Below the pieces are notes generated by a model. The model did no database searches, was not told where the DNA came from, and worked only from the letters and a program-made list of their open reading frames with translations. A DNA stretch of 31,736 nucleotides. Origin: Streptomyces sp. NRRL F-5727. GTDB taxonomy: Bacteria > Actinomycetota > Actinomycetes > Streptomycetales > Streptomycetaceae. The translations under genes and the position numbers were made by a program. Positions 24,545 through 31,736 of the stretch are shown piece after piece. The stretch is from positions 1 to 31,736 of the forward strand of contig NZ_JOGX01000070.1 of NCBI RefSeq assembly GCF_000719555.1, written 5' to 3'. Positions within the stretch are counted from its first letter, which is position 1. The number at the start of each line of letters is the position of its first letter.

Positions 24545-24742
24545 ATGCTCTGGCCCATGCTCGCGATCGCCCTCGGCTTCCTCGGCCTCGCCGTCCTCGG
24601 CGTCCTCGCCGTCAAGGTCTTCCTGGAGGTCCGGCGCCTCGGCCGCCAAGTGGCCGTCACCACACAGCGCATCCAGCGCGCCGCGGAAGACCTGGAGACC
24701 GCCGCCACCGGACTGGCCCGAACCGGCCGCTCCCTGCCCTGA
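24545..24742 (+). CDS. Small single-pass membrane protein with a coiled-coil-like tail
   Basis: A 65-residue protein. Residues 1-27 form one hydrophobic helix (MLWPMLAIALGFLGLAVLGVL); the rest (LEVRRLGRQVAVTTQRIQRAAEDLETAATGLARTG) is amphipathic and probably helical, resembling the DUF948-like small actinobacterial membrane proteins. That relationship is inference. It appears to be a leaderless gene with its own TAGGCT promoter. It is 187 bp upstream of tatA, so a link to Tat export is possible but not shown. Confidence 0.75.
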   Translation: MLWPMLAIALGFLGLAVLGVLAVKVFLEVRRLGRQVAVTTQRIQRAAEDLETAATGLARTGRSLP

Positions 24743-24840
24743 GTCGGGCCCCCCGCCCCGCCCCGATCCGGCCTGATCAGGGCCCCTCGGACGCAATCGC
24801 GAGTATGCACGGGCATTGCCCGACGTTTACTCCTGCGGGT

Positions 24841-24846
24841 TACGAT
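24841..24846 (+). promoter_or_regulatory. Putative tatAC promoter
   Basis: TACGAT fits TANNNT, with TTGCCC (24816-24821) a rather distant 19 bases upstream. The leader would be about 80 nt. The rest of the 24743-24929 gap shows nothing further. Confidence 0.4.
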
Positions 24847-24929
24847 CGCAGACAGCGCGGTGGCCGGACGCATGTCCGACCGGCCGGGCACGCACCCATG
24901 CCGCCTCGGTGAGAAGAGAGACCACAGCC

Positions 24930-25211
24930 ATGTTCCGTCAGATCGGTCCCCTTGAGATCAGCCTCATCCTGCTGGTCGTCGTGCTCCTCTTCGGTGCCAA
25001 GAAGCTCCCGGAGATGGCCCGCTCCCTCGGCAAGTCGGCCCGCATCCTGAAGAGCGAGGCGAAGGCCATGAAGTCGGAGGGCCAGGAGTCCGCCCCCGCC
25101 GAGGCGCCCGCCGAGCAGGCCGCCCCCGCCCCGCGCACCATCAAGGCCGCCCCCGGCGACGTGACCGGCGGCCGCCCCGTGACCGAGGCGTCGGACTCCA
25201 CCCAGCGCTGA
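24930..25211 (+). CDS. tatA: Sec-independent protein translocase TatA
   Basis: A 93-residue pore-forming component of the twin-arginine export system. The structure is typical: a short N-terminus with FRQIGPLE, a membrane helix [13 protein letters not shown] (about 10-22), the hinge [27 protein letters not shown] as an amphipathic helix, and a disordered Ala/Pro tail ending STQR. ATG 24930 has a GAGAG site about nine bases upstream. tatC follows 76 bp later. Confidence 0.96.
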   Translation: MFRQIGPLEISLILLVVVLLFGAKKLPEMARSLGKSARILKSEAKAMKSEGQESAPAEAPAEQAAPAPRTIKAAPGDVTGGRPVTEASDSTQR

Positions 25212-25287
25212 CCCACCGCCGGCGCTGAACCGCCCGCCCCGCACGTACGCCGCCCAGCGGCCTGCCCGCACGAGATGAGGACGTGGG

Positions 25288-26247
25288 TTGCCCAAGTCTG
25301 CCCGCATGAAGAAGGAGAAGGATCCCGAGGGGCGGATGCCACTCGCCGATCACCTCCGTGAGCTGCGCAATCGCCTCGCCAAGGCGATGCTGGCGGTCGT
25401 CGTCGCCTCCGTGGTGGCGGCGTTCTTCAGCCAGCAGCTGATGGACCTTCTGTCGTCCCCCGTACCGAAGTGCCCCCCGGACAGCGCCCTGTCCGACAAC
25501 ACCGGCGGACGCTGCGTCGTCCTCGCGTACCAGACCATGCTCTCCCCGTTCACCTCCACGGTGAAGGTGATCATGCTGGCCGGCCTCATCGTCTCCAGCC
25601 CGGTCTGGCTCTACCAGCTCTGGGCCTTCGTCGCGCCCGGCCTGCACAAGAGCGAGAAGAAGTACACGTACTGGTTCGCCTCCGTCGCCGTCCCCCTCTT
25701 CGCGGCCGGCGCCTACACGGCGTTCCTGATCATGCCCGTCAGCGTGCGCGTCCTCATCAGCATCACGCCCGAGGTCGCCTCGAACTTCCTCTCCCTCGAC
25801 GACCTCCTGGACTTCACCACCAGGATGGTCCTCGTCTTCGGCCTCGCCTTCGAACTGCCCCTGCTGCTGATCATGCTCAACCTCACCGGCGTGGTCACCG
25901 GCAAGCGCATGGCCGGCTGGTGGCGCGCCATGGTGATGGGCACCTTCGTCTTCGGCGCCGTCGCCACGCCCTCCACCGACCCGCTCGGCATGATCGCCCT
26001 CGCCGGACCGATCATCGTCCTGTACTTCCTCGCCGTCGGCTTCTCGATCCTCAACGACAAGCGCCGGGCCCGCCGCGACCCCGACGCCCAGCTCTCCGAC
26101 GACGAGGCGTCCGTACTCGACCTCACCCCCGAACCGGTCGGCGCCCTCGACCCCGTCCCCACCGCCCGCGCCCTGCCCGAGCAGGCCACCGGCGACACCG
26201 ACGGAGCCCGCGCACACCGCACCGGCGGCTACGACGACATCACCTGA
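25288..26247 (+). CDS. tatC: Sec-independent protein translocase TatC
   Basis: A 319-residue integral membrane receptor for twin-arginine signal peptides. The conserved N-terminal MPLADHLRELRNRL (with the Glu needed for RR recognition) is followed by about six membrane segments, including LAVVVASVVAAFF, VIMLAGLIVSSPVWLYQLWAFVAPGL and IIVLYFLAVGFSIL. The C-terminal tail is long, charged and cytoplasmic, as usual in Streptomyces. TTG 25288 is chosen because GAGG (25277-25280) sits seven bases upstream; ATG 25306 is an alternative. It ends in two hairpins. Confidence 0.96.
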   Translation: MPKSARMKKEKDPEGRMPLADHLRELRNRLAKAMLAVVVASVVAAFFSQQLMDLLSSPVPKCPPDSALSDNTGGRCVVLAYQTMLSPFTSTVKVIMLAGLIVSSPVWLYQLWAFVAPGLHKSEKKYTYWFASVAVPLFAAGAYTAFLIMPVSVRVLISITPEVASNFLSLDDLLDFTTRMVLVFGLAFELPLLLIMLNLTGVVTGKRMAGWWRAMVMGTFVFGAVATPSTDPLGMIALAGPIIVLYFLAVGFSILNDKRRARRDPDAQLSDDEASVLDLTPEPVGALDPVPTARALPEQATGDTDGARAHRTGGYDDIT

Positions 26248-26262
26248 CGCCACCGGGTGTCA

Positions 26263-26316
26263 CGGGCGGTCACCGCCCGCCCGCGAGGTCCCCCGGACAC
26301 CGTCCGAGGGGACCTC
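26263..26316 (+). terminator. Two consecutive hairpins after tatC
   Basis: CGGGCGG (26263-26269) pairs with CCGCCCG (26273-26279). Then the arms 26285-26298 and 26302-26316 form a 14-bp stem with one bulged A and an ACC loop. Together they probably end the tatAC message, upstream of the helicase promoter. Confidence 0.75.
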
Positions 26317-26362
26317 CGCCGTTCCCGGCCGCCTCCCACAGCCCTCCATAAAGATCGCGTGG

Positions 26363-26385
26363 CTGTCAGAGGGGGCGGGTAGGCT
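26363..26385 (+). promoter_or_regulatory. PafBC-type promoter of the helicase gene
   Basis: CTGTCAGAG (26363-26371), exactly eight bases, then TAGGCT (26380-26385). Seven of nine bases match TTGTCRGTG, including the full TGTCRG core, with the correct N8 spacing. The start would fall only a few bases before ATG 26396, so the message has almost no leader. Confidence 0.65.
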
Positions 26386-26395
26386 CGATGACAAG

Positions 26396-29224
26396 ATGAC
26401 AGAGGACCTCACCCCAGCCGAGGCGTACGCGGCCGCACGCGCGCGCAACGCAGAGCAGGCCACCGCACTGGCCCCCTTCCGAGAGATGTACGAGTTCGGT
26501 CTGGACCCCTTCCAGATCGAGGCGTGCCAGGCTCTCGAAGCGGGCAAGGGCGTGCTCGTCGCCGCCCCCACGGGCTCCGGCAAGACCATCGTCGGCGAGT
26601 TCGCCGTCCACCTCGCCCTCACCCAGGGCCGCAAGTGCTTCTACACGACCCCCATCAAGGCGCTGTCGAACCAGAAGTACGCCGACCTCGTCAAGCGGTA
26701 CGGACCCGACAAGGTCGGCCTCCTCACCGGCGACAACAGCGTCAACGGCGACGCGCCGATCGTCGTCATGACCACCGAGGTCCTCCGCAACATGCTCTAC
26801 GCGGGGTCCCAGGCCCTCTCCGGCCTCGGCTACGTCGTCATGGACGAGGTCCACTACCTCTCCGACCGCTTCCGCGGCGCCGTCTGGGAGGAAGTGATCA
26901 TCCACCTCCCCGAGTCGGTCACCCTCGTCTCCCTCTCCGCCACCGTGTCCAACGCCGAGGAGTTCGGCGACTGGCTCGACACCGTCCGCGGCGACACCGA
27001 CGTCATCGTCTCCGAAGAGCGCCCCGTCCCCCTCTGGCAGCACGTCCTCGCCGGCCGCCGGATGTACGACCTCTTCGAGGAGGAGACCGACCACGGCGGC
27101 CGCGGCGCCGCCCGCCGCGAGGTCAACCCCGACCTCCTCCGCCTCGCCCGCACCGAGAACTCACGGACGTACAACCCCCGCGACCGCCGCCGCGGCAAGA
27201 TGGTCCGCGAGGCCGACCGCGAGCGCGAGCGCCGCCAGCGCTCCCGCATCTGGACCCCCGGCCGCCCCGAGGTCATCGAGCGCCTCGACGCCGAGGGACT
27301 CCTCCCCGCCATCACCTTCATCTTCAGCCGCGCCGGCTGCGAGGCCGCCGTCCAGCAGTGCCTCTACGCCGGCCTCCGGCTCAACGACGACGCCGCCCGC
27401 CTCCGGGTCCGCGAGATCGTCGAGGCCCGCACCGCCGCCATCCCCGACGAGGACCTCCACGTCCTCGGCTACTACGAGTGGCTGGAGGCGCTGGAGCGCG
27501 GCATCGCCGCCCACCACGCCGGCATGCTCCCCACCTTCAAGGAGGTCGTCGAAGAGCTCTTCGTCCGCGGCCTCGTCAAGGCCGTCTTCGCCACCGAGAC
27601 GCTCGCCCTCGGCATCAACATGCCCGCGCGCACCGTCATCCTGGAGAAGCTCGTCAAGTGGAACGGCGAACAGCACGCCGACATCACCCCCGGCGAGTAC
27701 ACCCAGCTCACCGGACGCGCCGGCCGCCGCGGCATCGACGTCGAGGGACACGCCGTCGTCCTCTGGCAGCGCGGCCTCGACCCCGAGCACCTCGCCGGCC
27801 TCGCCGGCACCCGCACCTACCCGCTGCGCTCCAGCTTCCGGCCCTCCTACAACATGGCCGTCAACCTGGTCGACCAGTTCGGCCGGCACCGCTCCCGGGA
27901 ACTCCTGGAGACCTCCTTCGCCCAGTTCCAGGCGGACCGCTCCGTTGTCGGCATCTCCCGCCAGGTCCAGCGCAACGAGGAGGGCCTGAGCGGCTACCGC
28001 GAGGGCATGACCTGCCACCTCGGCGACTTCGAGGAGTACGCGCGGCTCCGCCGCGACCTCAAGGACCGCGAGACCGAACTCGCCAAGCAGGGCGCCGCCC
28101 AGCGGCGCGCCCAGGCCGCCGCCTCCCTGGAGAAGCTGAAGCCCGGCGACGTCATCCACGTGCCCACCGGCAAGTTCGCCGGCCTCGCCCTCGTCCTCGA
28201 CCCCGGCATCCCCGCCGGCCGCACCAACGGCCACCGCGGCTTCGAGTACCACGACGGCCCCCGGCCCCTCGTCCTCACCGCCGAGCGGCAGGTCAAGCGC
28301 CTCGCCTCCATCGACTTCCCCGTTCCCGTGGAAGCCCTGGAGCGGATGCGCATTCCCAGGACCTTCAACCCCCGCTCCCCGCAGTCCCGCCGCGACCTCG
28401 CCTCCGCGCTGCGCTCCAAGGCCGGCCACATCAACCCCGAACGGCACCGCAAGCAGCGCTCCGGCGCCGCCGACGACCGCGAGATCGCCCGCCTGCGCGC
28501 CGCCCTCCGCGCCCACCCCTGCCACGGCTGCGACGAGCGCGAGGACCACGCCCGCTGGGCCGAGCGCTACCACCGGCTCCAGCGCGACACCAGGCAGCTG
28601 GAGCGGCGCATCGAGGGCCGGACGAACACCATCGCCCGCACCTTCGACCGGATCGTCGCGCTCCTCACCGAGCTCGACTACCTCCGCGCCGACGAGGTCA
28701 CCGACAACGGCAAGCGGCTCGCCCGGCTCTACGGCGAACTCGACCTCCTCGCCAGCGAATGCCTCCGCGAAGGCGTCTGGGAAGGACTCGACCCCGCCGA
28801 GCTCGCCGCCTGCGTCTCCGCCCTCGTCTTCGAGGCCCGGCAGGCCGACGACGCCGTGGCGCCCAAGGTGCCCGGCGGCCGGGCCAAGGCGGCGCTCGGC
28901 GAGATGGTCCGCATCTGGGGCCGCCTCGACGGCCTGGAGGAGGAGTTCAAGATCAGCCAGGCGGAGGGCGTCGGCCAGCGCGAGCCCGACCTCGGCTTCG
29001 CCTGGGCCGCCTACCAGTGGGCCTCCGACAAGAGCCTCGACGAGGTGCTGCGCGAGGCCGAGATGCCCGCCGGCGACTTCGTCCGCTGGTGCAAGCAGGT
29101 CATCGACGTCCTCGGTCAGATCGCGGCGGCGGCACCGAAGGAGAACAGCACGGTCGCGAAGAACGCGCGCAAGGCCGTGGAGTCCCTCCTGCGCGGCGTG
29201 GTGGCCTACAGCTCCGTCGGCTGA
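26396..29224 (+). CDS. helY: Ski2/Mtr4-like DEVH-box RNA helicase (HelY type)
   Basis: A 942-residue superfamily-2 helicase. Motif I is APTGSGKT (about 57-64, K63), motif II DEVH (D150-H153), motif III SLSATVS, and the second RecA domain has FIFSRAGCEAAVQ and the motif VI region LTGRAGRRGID. The C-terminal third (YNMAVNLVDQF, then an HPCHGC cysteine pair and a helical DSHCT-type domain from about 740 on) matches Ski2/Mtr4 relatives. The family unwinds RNA or DNA-RNA structures; the actinobacterial member's exact role is not established. There is no ribosome site, and the start is 10 bases after the -10 box. The order tatA-tatC-helY after pafBC is also found in mycobacteria. Confidence 0.93.
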   Translation: MTEDLTPAEAYAAARARNAEQATALAPFREMYEFGLDPFQIEACQALEAGKGVLVAAPTGSGKTIVGEFAVHLALTQGRKCFYTTPIKALSNQKYADLVKRYGPDKVGLLTGDNSVNGDAPIVVMTTEVLRNMLYAGSQALSGLGYVVMDEVHYLSDRFRGAVWEEVIIHLPESVTLVSLSATVSNAEEFGDWLDTVRGDTDVIVSEERPVPLWQHVLAGRRMYDLFEEETDHGGRGAARREVNPDLLRLARTENSRTYNPRDRRRGKMVREADRERERRQRSRIWTPGRPEVIERLDAEGLLPAITFIFSRAGCEAAVQQCLYAGLRLNDDAARLRVREIVEARTAAIPDEDLHVLGYYEWLEALERGIAAHHAGMLPTFKEVVEELFVRGLVKAVFATETLALGINMPARTVILEKLVKWNGEQHADITPGEYTQLTGRAGRRGIDVEGHAVVLWQRGLDPEHLAGLAGTRTYPLRSSFRPSYNMAVNLVDQFGRHRSRELLETSFAQFQADRSVVGISRQVQRNEEGLSGYREGMTCHLGDFEEYARLRRDLKDRETELAKQGAAQRRAQAAASLEKLKPGDVIHVPTGKFAGLALVLDPGIPAGRTNGHRGFEYHDGPRPLVLTAERQVKRLASIDFPVPVEALERMRIPRTFNPRSPQSRRDLASALRSKAGHINPERHRKQRSGAADDREIARLRAALRAHPCHGCDEREDHARWAERYHRLQRDTRQLERRIEGRTNTIARTFDRIVALLTELDYLRADEVTDNGKRLARLYGELDLLASECLREGVWEGLDPAELAACVSALVFEARQADDAVAPKVPGGRAKAALGEMVRIWGRLDGLEEEFKISQAEGVGQREPDLGFAWAAYQWASDKSLDEVLREAEMPAGDFVRWCKQVIDVLGQIAAAAPKENSTVAKNARKAVESLLRGVVAYSSVG

Positions 29225-29244
29225 CACGCCCTCACATCACCCGA

Positions 29245-29278
29245 GAAGGGCCCGTGGTGGACACACCACGGGCCCTTC
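29245..29278 (+). terminator. Terminator after the helicase gene
   Basis: The arms at 29245-29259 and 29264-29278 form a perfect 15-bp stem around GACA, 20 nt after the stop. Confidence 0.88.
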
Positions 29279-29294
29279 CCGTACGCACTCCGCG

Positions 29295-29317
29295 TTGTCC
29301 ACAGCCGGTTGTCCACA
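29295..29317 (+). promoter_or_regulatory. Two tandem consensus DnaA boxes
   Basis: TTGTCCACA occurs at 29295-29303 and again at 29309-29317, in the same orientation with a 14-base period. This nonamer is the Streptomyces DnaA-box consensus. The pair lies in non-coding DNA between the helicase terminator and the P450 gene. Confidence 0.7.
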
Positions 29318-29392
29318 GGGCTGGCGCGAGGCCCGGGCCGTCCGCTTGCATGGACCCACACACAGCGAAAGCCAGTGGGGGAGGGGACGTAC

Positions 29393-30766
29393 GTGACCAC
29401 GCACGCCGGCACCGAGACCGGGATCACCATCGCCGAGGGACCACGCGGAGTGCCGCTCCTCGGCAACCTCCCCGCCTTCGGGAAGGACCCCCTCGCCTTC
29501 TTCGAACGGCTCCGTGAGCGGGGCGACTTCGTCCGCTGGCGCTTCGGCCCCAGCCCCGCCCTCTTCATCGCCCACCCCGACACCATCGGAGAACTGCTCA
29601 CCGAGGTCGAGAACACCTTCGACCAGCCCGACCTGGGCATCGCCATCCGCACCCTGCTCGGCAACGGCGTGGTCGTCGCCAAGGGCCGCGACTGGCGCCG
29701 CAAGCGCTCCCTGGTCCAGCCCTCGGTCCGCCCCAAGCAGGTCCGCTCCTACGCGGCCACCATGGCGGAGTGCGCCGTCGCCCTCGCCGACCGCTGGACC
29801 GACGGGCAGCGGATCGACATCAAGAAGGAGATGGCGGCCCTCACCCAACTCATCGCCGTCCGCACCATCTTCGGCACGGACACCGCCGCCGACGCCGAGG
29901 CGATCGGCCGGGCCATGGACGTCGCCCAGCAGGAGATCGGAGCCGAACTCAGCGGCATCGGAGCGCTCCTGCCCGACTGGATCCCGACCCCCGGGCGCGC
30001 CCGCGTCAAGCGGGCCACCGCCGTCATCGACGCCGAGGTCGCCCGCATCGTCTCCCGCCACCGCGACGGCGGCGAGGACCGCCCCGACCTCCTCAGCCGG
30101 CTCCTCACCGCCCGGGACGAGACCGGCGCCCACCTCTCCGACCGTGAGATCCGCGACGAGACGGTCACCCTCTACATCGGCGGCCACGAGACCACCAGCT
30201 CCGCCCTCGTCTGGGCCTGGTACCTGCTCTCCCGCAACGAGAAGGTCAGGCGGACCCTCACCGAGGAGCTGGACCGGGTCCTCGCCGACCACGAGCCCTG
30301 CTACGACGACTACGCCTCCCTCACCTACGCCCAGGCGGTCGTCAAGGAGACCCTCCGCCTCTACCCCACGATCTGGCTCCTCACCGGCATCGCCAAGGAG
30401 GGCGCCACCCTCGGCGGCACCCCGATCCCGCCCGGCACCCGCGTCTGGTCCAGCCAGTGGTCCACCCACCGCGACCCCCGCTGGTACGGCGACGCCGACA
30501 CGTTCCGCCCCGAGCGCTGGCTCGCCGACGCCGAGGACCGACCGGCGGAGAAGATCCCCGAATACGCCTGGTACCCCTTCGGCGGAGGCCCCCGCGTCTG
30601 CCTCGGCACCCGCTTCGCCCTCGTCGAGGCCGTCCTCGTCCTCGCCGCCCTCGCCCGCCGCTACGACCTGGACGTGGACCCCGAGGAGATACGCCCGGTC
30701 CCGAGCCTCACCCTCCAGCCGGACCGCGAGGTCCTGGCCACGATCCGATCCCGGACAGGGAGGTGA
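29393..30766 (+). CDS. Cytochrome P450 monooxygenase
   Basis: A 457-residue soluble P450. Landmarks are the I-helix GGHETTSS (263-270) for oxygen activation, the K-helix ETLRLYPTIW (E-X-X-R), the PERW segment (TFRPERWL) and the haem-binding FGGGPRVCLGTRFA, with Cys403 as the haem ligand. The substrate is unknown; the HETT signature and length recall fatty-acid-type or sesquiterpene-type P450s. Electrons would come from a ferredoxin, and one is encoded at 10.4 kb, but no partner is adjacent. GTG 29393 follows GGAGGGG at six bases. The gene lies downstream of tandem DnaA boxes, is convergent with the next gene, and stops 29 bp from its stop. Confidence 0.95.
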   Translation: MTTHAGTETGITIAEGPRGVPLLGNLPAFGKDPLAFFERLRERGDFVRWRFGPSPALFIAHPDTIGELLTEVENTFDQPDLGIAIRTLLGNGVVVAKGRDWRRKRSLVQPSVRPKQVRSYAATMAECAVALADRWTDGQRIDIKKEMAALTQLIAVRTIFGTDTAADAEAIGRAMDVAQQEIGAELSGIGALLPDWIPTPGRARVKRATAVIDAEVARIVSRHRDGGEDRPDLLSRLLTARDETGAHLSDREIRDETVTLYIGGHETTSSALVWAWYLLSRNEKVRRTLTEELDRVLADHEPCYDDYASLTYAQAVVKETLRLYPTIWLLTGIAKEGATLGGTPIPPGTRVWSSQWSTHRDPRWYGDADTFRPERWLADAEDRPAEKIPEYAWYPFGGGPRVCLGTRFALVEAVLVLAALARRYDLDVDPEEIRPVPSLTLQPDREVLATIRSRTGR

Positions 30767-30795
30767 GGCGCCTCACCACGACCGGCTGAGCCTGG

Positions 30796-31722
30796 TCACG
30801 CGTCGCCGAGAGCACACGCCAGCGCGCGCAGCTCGTCCGCGCCGAGGACACGGCCGCCGAAGCCGGGGAGCGGGACGTGCAGCGTGGCCGTCCATCGGTC
30901 CGGGATCGCCCCGGCGCCGTGCACGGCGCCGGCCAGCATCCCGGTGACCGCCGCGACCGTGTCCGTGTCCCCGCCGAGGTCGACGGCGGCCGCCAGGGCC
31001 TCCTCGAAGGTCCCGGTGGTGCGCAGCGCCCACACGGCGGAGCCGAGACAGGGCCAGACGGCGCCGTTGAACTCGGTCGCGTCCTCCGGCCGCCACCCGG
31101 GCGCCAGGACCGTGGCCCAGCGCTCCCGCTCATCCGCGCCCACCTCGGCCAGGACGTCCGGAACCACGGTCAGCGGGTCCTCACCGAGCAGGGCGACCCG
31201 CACCAGTTCGTGCAGGAGGGCGGTGCCCTCCCAGGCGGCCCGGTGCCCGTGGGTGAGGGCGGCGAGCCGGCGGCCGGCCTCCATGGTGGCCGCGCGGCCC
31301 TGGGGAGCGAAGTGGACGGCGGACGTGGAGGCACGCATCAGACAGCCGTTGCCCGCGCCGCGGCCCTCCACCTGGAAGTCCAGGGCGGCGGCCCGGTCCC
31401 ACGTACCGCCGCCCAGCAGCACCCGTTCCGTCTGGAGACCGATGTCCTTGGGGTCCGCCGCCGCCCAGCGCCGGAACCGGTCGAACACGTCGGGCAGATC
31501 GAGCCCGCCGCGTTCGAGCAGCGACTCCCCGACGAGCACGGCCATCTGGGTGTCGTCCGTGGCCTCACCCGGATCCCAGCCGCCACCCCCGCACAGCTCC
31601 CCGACGCCGTCGGGGAACCGGTCACGGAAGGCGCCGGGAAGGCCGAACTCGAAGGGCGCCCCCAGGGCGTCGCCGACGGCGGAGCCGAGGACGGCGCCCA
31701 TGGCGCGGTCGGGGGAGGTCAT
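30796..31722 (-). CDS. ADP-ribosylglycohydrolase family protein
   Basis: A 308-residue enzyme of the DraG/ARH family, which removes ADP-ribose from proteins or small molecules using a pair of metal ions. The motifs are ATDDTQMAV (T55-D56-D57-T58) and GGDTDTVAAVTGMLAGAVHG near the C-terminus; together they build the dinuclear Mg/Mn site. The N-terminal GAVLGSAVGDALGAPFEF is also typical. The substrate is unknown. ATG 31722 is six bases after a TACCCT -10 box and has no ribosome site, so it is probably leaderless. It converges on the P450 gene. Confidence 0.93.
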   Translation of the reverse strand: MTSPDRAMGAVLGSAVGDALGAPFEFGLPGAFRDRFPDGVGELCGGGGWDPGEATDDTQMAVLVGESLLERGGLDLPDVFDRFRRWAAADPKDIGLQTERVLLGGGTWDRAAALDFQVEGRGAGNGCLMRASTSAVHFAPQGRAATMEAGRRLAALTHGHRAAWEGTALLHELVRVALLGEDPLTVVPDVLAEVGADERERWATVLAPGWRPEDATEFNGAVWPCLGSAVWALRTTGTFEEALAAAVDLGGDTDTVAAVTGMLAGAVHGAGAIPDRWTATLHVPLPGFGGRVLGADELRALACALGDA

Positions 31723-31728
31723 GGCGTC

Positions 31729-31734
31729 AGGGTA
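31729..31734 (-). promoter_or_regulatory. -10 box of the ADP-ribosylglycohydrolase gene
   Basis: TACCCT on the minus strand lies six bases before the ATG, as expected of a leaderless promoter. Any -35 or activator site is beyond the window edge. Confidence 0.5.
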
Positions 31735-31736
31735 GG

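Noticed and set aside
27161..29227. 688-codon minus-strand frame opposite helY
   Set aside because: Compositionally biased shadow caused by third-position GC.
26524..29517. 997-codon Arg/Pro-rich frame overlapping the helicase gene
   Set aside because: Out-of-frame shadow of helY; no domain, no ribosome site.
1..31736. CRISPR array, tRNA/rRNA genes, insertion sequences or prophage
   Set aside because: No regularly spaced repeats of CRISPR type, no recognisable tRNA T-loop context, no transposase or integrase motifs were seen.

Overview
This window is chromosomal DNA from a high-GC actinobacterium, almost certainly a Streptomyces or close relative. The codons are nearly always G/C-ending, and the Pup, Dop, PafA, Mpa/ARC and 20S proteasome genes sit in the order seen in Streptomyces. 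A LacI regulator and an MFS transporter separate prcA from pafA. I noticed no in-frame TTA codon, tRNA, rRNA, IS element or CRISPR array.

Layout. 1-5.8 kb: the 3' end of metH, a HAD phosphatase, and two tandem family-5 peptide-binding lipoproteins preceded by a roughly 500-nt leader. 5.8-7.4 kb (minus strand): a RecB-family nuclease and an orphan LuxR-type response regulator in one operon. 7.5-10.7 kb: a site-2 protease with CBS domains, the tRNA m1A58 methyltransferase trmI, an exported protein, and a convergent ferredoxin. 10.9-16.6 kb: mpa/arc, dop, pup, prcB and prcA. 16.6-19.1 kb: a divergent lacI/MFS pair. 19.1-26.2 kb: pafA, two FKBP isomerases, pafB-pafC, a zinc-ribbon protein, a small membrane protein, and tatA-tatC. 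26.4-31.7 kb: the helY-type helicase, a cytochrome P450 and an ADP-ribosylglycohydrolase.

How the genes work together. PafA ligates Pup to lysines, Dop removes Pup, and Mpa/ARC unfolds pupylated proteins and feeds them to the PrcBA core. PafB and PafC are WYL-domain transcription factors of the LexA-independent DNA-damage response. The most interesting signal is regulatory. Three promoters carry a TGTCRG element exactly eight bases plus the motif tail upstream of a TANNNT -10 box, matching the mycobacterial PafBC (RecA-NDp) pattern TTGTCRGTG-N8-TANNNT. They drive the RecB-like nuclease operon, helY, and, more weakly, pup itself. If real, PafBC encoded here controls DNA-processing genes in the same neighbourhood and perhaps the supply of Pup.

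Other points of interest are two consensus DnaA boxes between helY and the P450 gene, a 42-bp tandem repeat after pafC, strong intercistronic hairpins, a FKBP promoter whose -10 lies in the loop of the upstream hairpin, and several genes that look leaderless.
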